A DNA stretch of 5,096 bases from Thermodesulfobacterium sp. (GCA_021163085.1 JAGGXL010000026.1:1-5096); one strand, 5' to 3'; shown: positions 1 to 5,096, counted from the stretch's first letter. Translations and numbers: made by a program. Notes: a model not told the origin generated them from the letters alone.

Positions 1-590
1 AAAAGGTTTTAGAAGAAATAAGTTCTTACATAAATCCTGAAAGACATTTAATTCTCACTATAGCAGCTGGTGTTCCTATAAAGTTTTATGAAAAAATACT
101 TCCTCCCAAAACAAAAATTATAAGAATCATGCCTAACACCTGTGCTCTTGTTCATCAAGCTATAAGTGGTATTTCAAAAGGTTCTTTTGCTACCGAGAAG
201 GATTTAAAAATTGCAGAGAGTATTTTCTCAGCTATAGGTGAAACTATACTTGTAGATGAAACCCTTATGGATGCAGTAACAGCTCTTTCTGGGAGTGGAC
301 CTGCTTATGTAGCTTTATTTATAGAGGCTCTTGTTGACGGAGGAGTAAGAACTGGTCTTCCAAGGGTAATTGCAGAAAAACTCTCTTTACAAACAGTTTT
401 TGGAACAGTAAAACTTATGCTTGAAACAGGAAAGAATCCTTATGAAGTAAAAAGTATGGTTACCTCTCCAGGAGGAACAACCATTACCGCTATGCAAGAA
501 TTTTACGAAAAAGGATTCCCAGGAACAATAATTTCTGCGGTTTATAAGGCATTTTTAAGGAGTAAAGAGTTAAGCGAAGTTCTCAGTTAA
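1..590 (+). CDS. proC: Pyrroline-5-carboxylate reductase, C-terminal 195 residues (5' end outside window)
   Basis: This enzyme reduces 1-pyrroline-5-carboxylate to L-proline with NAD(P)H, the last step of proline synthesis in the cytoplasm. The reading frame is already open at the left edge (first full codon at base 3) and ends with TAA at 588-590. The ATG at 129 is the Met of the internal RIMPNT motif, not a start. Visible family landmarks are that motif (about residue 43 of the visible part), ALSGSGPAY (about 94-102), and the P5CR signature around PYEV...MVTSPGGTT (about 146-160). The family is usually near 270 residues, so roughly 75 are missing, including the N-terminal GxGxxG nucleotide-binding loop. 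The gene converges on tupC and its last 21 bases overlap that gene's 3' end. It has no functional link to the transport operon. Confidence 0.95.
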   Translation, partial: KVLEEISSYINPERHLILTIAAGVPIKFYEKILPPKTKIIRIMPNTCALVHQAISGISKGSFATEKDLKIAESIFSAIGETILVDETLMDAVTALSGSGPAYVALFIEALVDGGVRTGLPRVIAEKLSLQTVFGTVKLMLETGKNPYEVKSMVTSPGGTTITAMQEFYEKGFPGTIISAVYKAFLRSKELSEVLS

Positions 591-1235
591 GAGTTTGCCA
601 TTTTCCAATTTTAAAATAATATCTCCCACCTTTGAAGCAAAATGTGTATCATGCGTGGCTATAATGATAGTTGATTTCCCTCTCTCTTTAATTTGAAGAA
701 GAATTTTTTTAACTATTTCTGTATTTTCCATATCGACAAATGCTGTTGGTTCATCTAAAAAAATAAACTCAGGTTCTATCACTATTGCCCTTGCAATTCC
801 CATTCTTTTTGCTTCACCACTTGAAAGGGTTAAAGCGTCCTGCTTTTTTTTATGTGTTAATCCTACGAAATCGAGAACTTCTTCTACTCTGGAAACAATT
901 TCTTTTTTCTTTAACCCTCTTATTTTTAGTCCATAAGCCACATTGTCAAAAACTGAAGCATTAAAAATTCCCACTTCGGGAAATACATAAGTTATTTTTC
1001 TAAAAAGATTTATATCTTCAGGAATACGCTTTTTATCTGAGTTAAGATAAAAAACTTCTCCTTTATCAGGAGTCTCAAGAAGAGCACATATTTTCAAAAA
1101 TGTAGTTTTACCACTTCCATTAGGTCCCATAATCACATAAATCTCTTTTTTATCAAAGACAAAAGAAAGATCCCTTAAAATAGGTCTACCATTGTATATT
1201 TTCCAGATTTTAGAAACTATAAGTTCTAAAGTCAT
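570..1235 (-). CDS. tupC: Tungstate ABC transporter ATP-binding protein TupC
   Basis: This is the cytoplasmic ATPase that drives oxyanion import through TupB. In the 221 residues I see Walker A GPNGSGKTT (37-45), signature LSSGE (138-141 region), Walker B FIFLDEPT (157-164, with D161 and E162) and the switch His in ATHD (H195). The FNASVFDNVAYGL stretch after the Q-loop is typical of the Tup/Wtp/Mod type. One oddity is that the Q-loop reads YVFPE, so Pro86 stands where these ATPases normally have Gln. The ATG overlaps the tupB stop as ATGA. The nearest GGAG lies 16 nt upstream, too far for a good ribosome binding site, so translational coupling to tupB is likely. At 221 residues it lacks the C-terminal TOBE domain of ModC, which is normal for TupC. 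The tungstate assignment comes from the neighbouring tupA; molybdate cannot be excluded. Confidence 0.9.
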   Translation of the reverse strand: MTLELIVSKIWKIYNGRPILRDLSFVFDKKEIYVIMGPNGSGKTTFLKICALLETPDKGEVFYLNSDKKRIPEDINLFRKITYVFPEVGIFNASVFDNVAYGLKIRGLKKKEIVSRVEEVLDFVGLTHKKKQDALTLSSGEAKRMGIARAIVIEPEFIFLDEPTAFVDMENTEIVKKILLQIKERGKSTIIIATHDTHFASKVGDIILKLENGKLLTENFA

Positions 1236-1939
1236 GTAATATTAGCAGGAACTCCTTTTTTCTGAATAAAATAAAGTGTAGTATTGATTAAAAAAGATAT
1301 GGTAAGAAGTATTATACCTAAAGCAAGGGCAAGTTCAAAGTTACCCTTATCAGTCTCCAGAGCTATGGTAGTTGTCATAACTCTTGTATAACCTGCTATA
1401 TTTCCTCCCACAATCAAGATAGCACCTACCTCAGCCATAACTCTCCCAAGTCCTGCTATAACTCCTGCAAGAATTCCATATCTTGCCTCTTTTATTATGG
1501 TTAAAGCTACTTGAAAAGGAGTTGCTCCAAGAGTTTTAGCAGTAAGCTTTATTATGGGATCAACTTTCGTGATAGAAGCTTGAGAAAGGGCTGTAACTAT
1601 GGGAAAAGCCAGCACGAATTGTGCAATTATCATAGCAGTAGGAGTATAAAGCAAATACAAAAATCCCAAAGGACCACTTCTTGAAAAAAGCATATAAAGA
1701 AAAAGCCCTACAACAACAGGAGGAAGCCCCATACCCGTATTTAAAAAAACTATAACAACGTTTCTACCAGGAAATTTCTTCATCCCCAGAAAAGCTCCCA
1801 AAGGAATACCAAAAATGGATGCTATTATAAGTGCTGAAATAGAGACTTTTAAGGAAAGAGAAATAATTTCAAGAAACTCTCTGTCCAAATTAATAATAAG
1901 AAAAAGCGCCTTTTTAAAAGCTTCTATCAAAAATTCCAT
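1232..1939 (-). CDS. tupB: Tungstate ABC transporter permease TupB
   Basis: This is the inner-membrane subunit that forms the translocation path and docks TupC. The 235-residue protein shows about five hydrophobic segments (roughly 28-52, 60-84, 98-119, 155-178 and 203-226). A cytoplasmic EAA-type loop lies at about 133-152 (TAKTLGATPFQVALTIIKEA), the coupling-helix site of importer permeases. The segment GRVMAEVGAILIVGGNIAGY (165-184) followed by TRVMTTTIALE is characteristic of the TupB/WtpB group. Its length matches the family. The ATG is 3 nt after the tupA TAG and in the same reading frame as tupA. There is no strong Shine-Dalgarno sequence, so it is probably translated by ribosomes finishing tupA. 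Its TGA overlaps the tupC start. Confidence 0.92.
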   Translation of the reverse strand: MEFLIEAFKKALFLIINLDREFLEIISLSLKVSISALIIASIFGIPLGAFLGMKKFPGRNVVIVFLNTGMGLPPVVVGLFLYMLFSRSGPLGFLYLLYTPTAMIIAQFVLAFPIVTALSQASITKVDPIIKLTAKTLGATPFQVALTIIKEARYGILAGVIAGLGRVMAEVGAILIVGGNIAGYTRVMTTTIALETDKGNFELALALGIILLTISFLINTTLYFIQKKGVPANIT

Positions 1940-1942
1940 AAA

Positions 1943-2761
1943 CTATTCAGCATTCGGTATAAAAAGTTGATTTCCAAATTTATCCCTAAATGAGCCTATA
2001 AGTTTTTGCCCTTCGGTTGATGTAATCCAGTTAATAAACTTCATTGCTTCTTTATAATTTCCATGAGGATGTTTTTTTGGATTTACTACCATGACACTAT
2101 ACTGATTGTATAAAAGTGGATCCCCCTCAAAAAGGATTGTTAAATATTTCAGACGATCTCTTACAGCAAGCCATGTTCCTCTATCAGTAAGGGTATAGGC
2201 GTCTTTTTCGTTCGCCATAAATAAAGTTTTTTCCATTCCTTGCCCGGCTTCTAAATACCAAGATTCACCTTTTGGATTGATACCTACTAAATTCCAAATT
2301 TTTAGCTCCTTAAAATGGGTTCCTGAATTGTCTCCACGAGACACAAAAAGCGCTTTTGTGTTGGCAATTTTCTTGAAAGCTGAAATCACACTTTTAGAAA
2401 TTCTCACCTTAGCTGGATCACTTTTTGGACCAACAATAATAAAATCATTGTAGCAAACCTCTTTTCTATTAACAAAATAACCTTCTTTAACTGCTTTAAT
2501 TTCAAGTTCTTTTGCATGAACAAAAACAACATCTGCATCTCCTCTTTTACCCATCTCAATAGCAGCTCCTGTTCCTCTTGCTATCACCTTTACTTTAATT
2601 CCTGTTTTTTTCTCAAAATAAGGTAAAAGATATTCTAATAATCCTGAATTCTCTACTGAAGTAGTTGTTGCAAGAATTAATATTTTTCTCTCTGCAAAGC
2701 TCAAGTTTACTAAAAAGAAAAAGAGCAAAAAAACAATAGAAAAAAGGCTTTCCCATATCAT
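1943..2761 (-). CDS. tupA: Tungstate-binding periplasmic protein TupA
   Basis: This is the extracytoplasmic binding protein that delivers tungstate to TupBC. The 272-residue product starts with a hydrophobic signal peptide (about 1-23, cleavage probably after LSFA; no lipobox Cys). It then shows the TupA landmarks: ATTTS (31-35), whose Thr/Ser residues bind the oxyanion in this family; ARGTGAAIEMGKRGDADVVF (61-80); NDFIIVGPKSDPA (105-117); SRGDNSGTH (141-149); and LTDRGTW (191-197). TTTS and the RGD segment favour TupA over ModA or WtpA. The ATG overlaps the stop of the ModE-like gene as ATGA; an AGGA 11 nt upstream could serve as ribosome binding site. It ends with TAG. Discrimination between tungstate and molybdate cannot be read from sequence alone. 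Confidence 0.93.
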   Translation of the reverse strand: MIWESLFSIVFLLFFFLVNLSFAERKILILATTTSVENSGLLEYLLPYFEKKTGIKVKVIARGTGAAIEMGKRGDADVVFVHAKELEIKAVKEGYFVNRKEVCYNDFIIVGPKSDPAKVRISKSVISAFKKIANTKALFVSRGDNSGTHFKELKIWNLVGINPKGESWYLEAGQGMEKTLFMANEKDAYTLTDRGTWLAVRDRLKYLTILFEGDPLLYNQYSVMVVNPKKHPHGNYKEAMKFINWITSTEGQKLIGSFRDKFGNQLFIPNAE

Positions 2762-3174
2762 TTTGTTTTTTTTCCTAAATTAAAACTTAAATTTTTTATC
2801 TCCTTTTCTAAAAAATTTTTAAAACGCCTGTAAAGTTTTTTAAACTGCCTCAAAATTTCTTCTCCCTCTGGAGTAAGTTTAGCACCTCCACCCCCTTTTC
2901 CTCCCACCTTTGTAATTACCAGAGGATTTTTAGCCTGTCTGTTCATGGATTCAATGAGATCCCATGCTTTTTTATAAGATATATTCATAGCCCGCGCTGC
3001 TTTAGAAATAGAACCGTATTTTTTAATTTTTTCAAGAAGTTCGGCTCTTCCCATACCAAAAAAAGTACTACCCTCTCCCTCTATCCATATCTTTCCTTTT
3101 AACCTAAAACCCTCTTTTTTATTGCTCTCAACAATATAAAACCGATGGTGATCCTTCTCAGGATTTTTCTTCAT
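2758..3174 (-). CDS. Short ModE-like winged-helix regulator (DNA-binding domain only)
   Basis: This is a probable transcription factor for the operon. Residues 25-43 (LKGKIWIEGEGSTFFGMGR) and the helix-turn-helix at about 44-80, including GSISKAARAMNISYKKAWDL, match the N-terminal domain of ModE. A wing follows at about 88-107 (KVGGKGGGGAKLTPEGEEIL), then a basic helical tail. At 138 residues it has no C-terminal molbindin/TOBE domains, the part of E. coli ModE that binds molybdate, so the metal is not sensed in the usual way. The first 24 residues extend beyond the usual ModE start. I kept the ATG at 3174 because an in-frame TAA lies at 3181-3183 and no later ATG precedes the domain. No Shine-Dalgarno sequence sits at normal spacing (GAGGG is 21 nt upstream). 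Its TGA overlaps tupA. The predicted target is the inverted repeat at 5043-5066. Confidence 0.85.
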   Translation of the reverse strand: MKKNPEKDHHRFYIVESNKKEGFRLKGKIWIEGEGSTFFGMGRAELLEKIKKYGSISKAARAMNISYKKAWDLIESMNRQAKNPLVITKVGGKGGGGAKLTPEGEEILRQFKKLYRRFKNFLEKEIKNLSFNLGKKTK

Positions 3175-3206
3175 AAAAGTTTATTTTATTAAATTCCCTC
3201 AAAAGC

Positions 3207-4463
3207 TCAAGGCAGAGAAATCAGTCTTATTTCAGATACAGCTTTTATCATTCTATCTGCAAAAATATCCCCAGAAGGAATCAAAATAAATTTACCTCCC
3301 CTTTCAATAGAACTTTGATTCACTGTATCAGCAATAAATATTTTTTCTTTGGATAAAAAAAGCTCTCCTAAGGAAAAGACACTTCTATATCCATCAATTC
3401 CATAAACAATTATTGCTTTATTAAAATCCCTATCGGGATTTAACTCTTTTATGACATCTTTCAAATCTATACCTTCAAATTTTTTTATTCCATAATATCC
3501 TCTTCTTTCTCCTAATACCTTTACCTCAATTTCCAATCTTTTCCCCTCTAATAAATCCAGAATTTCTTCAACCTTAACACCGTTTTTAGATACAATTATC
3601 CTATCTGAATAAAGATTCTTTAGCTTTTTCCAAATCATAGATTTATCCAGTTCAACCACTTTAATAGTTGTCACACCCTCTATACATCTATCTGTATAAA
3701 AATCATCTACAACAACAAGCTTAGGCAGTTCTATCTGTCTTTCAAGCTGATTTAAAATTGTTTTATAAAATTTTTCACTATGACATTTATTACAATTTAA
3801 AAAATGAGGTTTCACAGGCTTATAAGCATAAGCTATTAAAACTTTTTCTGGATTTCTGTAAAAAATTTCTCCCCAAGAGATAAAGACTTTTTTCCCTTCT
3901 TTATTCTCAATTACAATACCAGTATCAATCAGTTTTGAAAAACCTTTACCCTTTTTTTGAATATGAGATAACTCTAAAAGATCTCTTAAAGATATTCCTT
4001 TATAAACAAATGCACCGTGATATTTACCATCATTTGTCACCTCAACCAAAGTTATTTCATAAGGTGTAAATTTTCCCAAATCTTGAAGATTAAGTTTAAC
4101 ACGTTTTTTTACTGCACCCTCTATGATCAAAGTTTTCTCTTCTTCAAGCAATTTTTCATACTTCTTAGCATAGTTTGCATCTTTATAGAGAGATTCTCCA
4201 TATATATTCTTACCGAACTCTTTTATAATCTTTTGTCCTCTTTCTGAGGCCAAAAAGTCGATAAACTTACTGGCATAAACATTACAATTAATTTGACATA
4301 AAGCATGATAAACATTTATAAGAAGCTTATCTCCTTTAAAAAACACTTTCAAATTAGGCAATTTATTTCTCATCACTATCCAAGTGCTACTATCGGTCAT
4401 AAAATATCCTTTTTCATCATTTGCTATTTTAAGAGTTTTTGACATAAAAGTTTTGGTAACCAC
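3207..4463 (-). CDS. C-terminal fragment of the fusion: end of TupA-like domain plus two sulfite-oxidase-fold domains
   Basis: The frame stays open from just after the TAG to the TGA at 3207. GTG at 4463 is the first possible start, but it has no ribosome binding site and begins inside the TupA-like domain, so independent translation is unlikely. A protein made from there would also lack a signal peptide. The first 105 residues complete the binding domain (TDSSTWIVMRNKLPNLKV matches TupA 192-208). After a charged linker (KKYEKLLEEEK), two repeats of a molybdopterin-oxidoreductase-type domain follow, each ending with the family's typical (D/G)D-F/Y-x-DR...I strand pattern (VVDDFYTDRCIEGVTTI and IPSGDIFADRMIKAVSEI). 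Confidence 0.5.
   Translation of the reverse strand: MVTKTFMSKTLKIANDEKGYFMTDSSTWIVMRNKLPNLKVFFKGDKLLINVYHALCQINCNVYASKFIDFLASERGQKIIKEFGKNIYGESLYKDANYAKKYEKLLEEEKTLIIEGAVKKRVKLNLQDLGKFTPYEITLVEVTNDGKYHGAFVYKGISLRDLLELSHIQKKGKGFSKLIDTGIVIENKEGKKVFISWGEIFYRNPEKVLIAYAYKPVKPHFLNCNKCHSEKFYKTILNQLERQIELPKLVVVDDFYTDRCIEGVTTIKVVELDKSMIWKKLKNLYSDRIIVSKNGVKVEEILDLLEGKRLEIEVKVLGERRGYYGIKKFEGIDLKDVIKELNPDRDFNKAIIVYGIDGYRSVFSLGELFLSKEKIFIADTVNQSSIERGGKFILIPSGDIFADRMIKAVSEIRLISLP
3780..3794 (-). other. CXXCH (CNKCH) motif in the fusion protein
   Basis: Residues 402-406 of the full frame read Cys-Asn-Lys-Cys-His, the form of a c-type heme attachment site, at the C-terminal side of the first sulfite-oxidase-like domain. 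The protein carries a signal peptide, so it would reach the compartment where heme c is attached. A zinc site or chance is also possible. Confidence 0.45.
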
Positions 4464-4499
4464 ATACCAGCTTCCCTGTGGAATTATTCCAGCCTTATG

Positions 4500-4502
4500 C
4501 TA
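4500..4502 (-). other. In-frame amber codon at a Trp position
   Basis: The minus-strand frame reads Thr-His-Lys-Lys-Glu-Met-Gln-Ile-TAG-His-Lys-Ala-Gly-Ile. TupA reads Thr-His-Phe-Lys-Glu-Leu-Lys-Ile-Trp156-Asn-Leu-Val-Gly-Ile at the same place. TGG to TAG needs one change, C to T at plus-strand base 4501. No frame shift is present on either side. Confidence 0.85.
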
Positions 4503-4997
4503 TATTTGCATCTCTTTTTTATGAGTACCAGAGTTGTCACCCCTTGAGAAAAATTTAGCTTTAGCCTTAGCTATTCTTCTGTAAGCCTCAATGACACTTT
4601 GACTTTCTGCAACTTTTGCGGGATCATCCCAGGGTCCCACTATATAAAATTTGTTAGAGGCTATTAAAGTTCTTCTGGTAGCCCATCCTTCAGCTACTGC
4701 CTTTTTTTCGGCATCAGGAGCATGAACCAGAATCAAATCAACTGCTTTTTCTTTTAATAATTTCAAAACCTTGCCGCTACCTGCTTTTATCCAGCAAATG
4801 GAAACATTATGATCTTTTGCAAACTCCTCAGCAAGCACCCTCAACAAACCCAGTTCTCCTGGACTTCCAGTTGCAACATAAATTCTGTTTTGTCCCTTTC
4901 CATAAATTTCATTACATTTAAGCTGTGCATTTAACTTTCCAATTGAAGTTAGAAGAAAAATTAACAGAATAAATATAATTTGCTTTAATCTACTCAT
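4500..4997 (-). CDS. N-terminal fragment of the fusion: TupA-like lobe ending at TAG (165 residues)
   Basis: This is what is made if the TAG at 4500-4502 terminates translation: a signal peptide plus about half of a periplasmic binding-protein fold. VHAPDAEKKAVAEG, FYIVGPWDDPA and SRGDNSGTHKKE align well with TupA residues 81-94, 107-117 and 141-152. The anion loop differs: TupA has ATTTS, this copy has ATGSPGE (42-48). The truncated product would lack the second half of the binding cleft and both C-terminal domains, and is unlikely to fold as a working binding protein. Confidence 0.6.
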   Translation of the reverse strand: MSRLKQIIFILLIFLLTSIGKLNAQLKCNEIYGKGQNRIYVATGSPGELGLLRVLAEEFAKDHNVSICWIKAGSGKVLKLLKEKAVDLILVHAPDAEKKAVAEGWATRRTLIASNKFYIVGPWDDPAKVAESQSVIEAYRRIAKAKAKFFSRGDNSGTHKKEMQI

Positions 4998-5002
4998 TTT
5001 AT

Positions 5003-5012
5003 CCACCCCTTT
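5003..5012 (-). promoter_or_regulatory. Ribosome binding site that decides the fusion gene start
   Basis: The minus strand reads AAAGGGGTGG, close to the ideal AAGGAGGTGA, and ends 5 nt before the ATG at 4997-4995 (core GGTG spaced 6 nt). It covers the upstream in-frame GTG at 5006, which therefore is not the start. Confidence 0.8.
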
Positions 5013-5042
5013 ATAAATTTTGTAGTTGAACTTTTAGCATAG

Positions 5043-5066
5043 CGTTATTTTCAGTTATAAATAACG
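5043..5066. promoter_or_regulatory. ModE-type operator (8-bp perfect inverted repeat, 24 bp overall)
   Basis: Arms CGTTATTT (5043-5050) and AAATAACG (5059-5066) are exact reverse complements around an 8-nt centre. From memory, the E. coli modA operator has CGTTAT and ATAACG separated by 12 nt; the same hexamers and the same spacing occur here. It lies 46-69 nt upstream of the fusion gene ATG, and the operon encodes a ModE-like DNA-binding protein. A -10-like TATAAC (minus strand, 5059-5054) lies inside it and a TATGCT (5041-5036) just downstream, which would suit repression; neither has a convincing -35. Confidence 0.65.
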
Positions 5067-5082
5067 ATAACCATATGGTTAT
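5067..5082. repeat. 16-bp perfect palindrome ATAACCATATGGTTAT
   Basis: Every base pairs with its mirror base and there is no central spacer. It abuts the ModE-type operator without a gap and uses the same GTTAT/ATAAC element at its ends. It could be a second operator, or the site of another dimeric regulator, possibly for a gene beyond the right edge. Confidence 0.6.
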
Positions 5083-5096
5083 ATATAGATAAATAT

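Larger units (their letters stand above)
3207..4997 (-). pseudogene. Exported TupA-like / tandem sulfite-oxidase-fold fusion protein, interrupted by in-frame TAG
   Basis: One continuous frame of 596 codons has a single internal stop, TAG at codon 166. In order it encodes: a signal peptide (about 1-25, hydrophobic IIFILLIFLLTSIG); a TupA-like binding domain (about 37-280, with SRGDNSGTH at 151-159 and TDSSTW at 201-206); a first molybdopterin-oxidoreductase-like domain (about 289-452, with KYHGAFVYKGISLRDLL and FISWGEIF); and a second (about 465-596, with GYYGIKKFEGIDLKDVI, VFSLGELF and IPSGDIFADR). A CNKCH motif lies at 402-406, near the end of domain 1. The ATG at 4997 is chosen over the GTG at 5006 because an excellent ribosome binding site ends 6 nt before it, and the GTG lies inside that site. 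It is first in the operon, 32 nt before the ModE-like gene. Its function is unknown; capture or sensing of a Mo/W species outside the membrane is my inference. It is called a pseudogene only because of the TAG; readthrough or a sequence error would make it one intact protein. Confidence 0.75.
4998..5096 (-). promoter_or_regulatory. Upstream region of the operon, probable promoter
   Basis: These 99 noncoding bases hold the two symmetric sites and the ribosome binding site listed separately. The promoter must lie here or beyond the edge, because it is the only real gap ahead of the minus-strand genes. Candidate -10 boxes are TATGCT (5041-5036) and TATAAC (5059-5054). The hexamer 17 nt upstream of TATGCT is TTATTT, a poor -35, so I do not assign an exact promoter. 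Confidence 0.45.

Noticed and set aside
129..131. ATG as start of proC
   Set aside because: The frame upstream is open to the window edge and encodes conserved P5CR sequence; this Met belongs to the internal RIMPNT motif.
591..640. Rho-independent terminator between proC and tupC
   Set aside because: The bases are tupC coding sequence and show no GC-rich stem followed by a T run on either strand.
2758..2773. Run of eight A (minus strand) before the tupA start as a frameshift or slippage site
   Set aside because: A -1 slip would join the regulator to the signal peptide of TupA, which makes no functional sense; such runs are expected in AT-rich DNA, and the ATGA overlap already explains coupling.
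4017..4247. Plus-strand 76-codon open frame
   Set aside because: It lies wholly antisense to the fusion gene, has no ribosome binding site, and its Phe/Ile/Leu/Ser-rich product looks like the reverse reading of a Lys/Glu-rich coding strand.
4479..4491. Small inverted repeat TGGAATAATTCCA just after the TAG as a recoding stem-loop
   Set aside because: It can form only about four base pairs with a five-base loop, too weak to support readthrough or pyrrolysine insertion.
5004..5006. GTG as start of the fusion gene
   Set aside because: It lies within the Shine-Dalgarno sequence that serves the ATG at 4997.

Overview
This AT-rich window is almost fully coding. On the minus strand it carries a tungstate (possibly molybdate) uptake operon, and on the plus strand the 3' part of proC runs toward it. 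The proteins are rich in Lys, Glu and Ile, and the genes are packed with ATGA overlaps. This fits a low-GC, possibly thermophilic anaerobic bacterium. A Thermodesulfobacteriota-type sulfate reducer is a guess; nothing here fixes the taxon.

Layout. Plus strand: proC (pyrroline-5-carboxylate reductase), cut by the left edge, ends at 590. Its last 21 bases overlap the end of tupC on the other strand. Minus strand, in transcription order from the right edge: (1) a regulatory region at 4998-5096 with a ModE-type operator (5043-5066), an abutting 16-bp perfect palindrome (5067-5082) and a strong ribosome binding site; (2) a large gene at 4997-3207 for an exported fusion of a TupA-like binding protein and two sulfite-oxidase-type domains, interrupted in frame by one TAG codon at 4502-4500; (3) a short ModE-like regulator (3174-2758); (4) tupA, binding protein (2761-1943); (5) tupB, permease (1939-1232); (6) tupC, ATPase (1235-570). 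Gaps in the operon are 32 nt, 4-nt overlap, 3 nt and 4-nt overlap, so the minus-strand genes look like one transcription unit. No terminator, RNA gene, mobile element or CRISPR array is visible.

How the genes work together. TupA captures the oxyanion outside the membrane, TupB forms the channel and TupC powers import for Mo/W cofactor synthesis. The ModE-like protein has the DNA-binding domain but no oxyanion-binding domain, and it probably acts at the 5043-5066 box. The fusion protein is the unusual part. It joins a TupA paralogue with a changed anion loop to two molybdopterin-oxidoreductase-like domains that appear to lack the metal-ligand cysteine, with a CXXCH motif between them. The TAG stands where TupA has a Trp. 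The frame is otherwise open for about 430 codons beyond it, so it is a very recent nonsense mutation, a sequence error, or readthrough.
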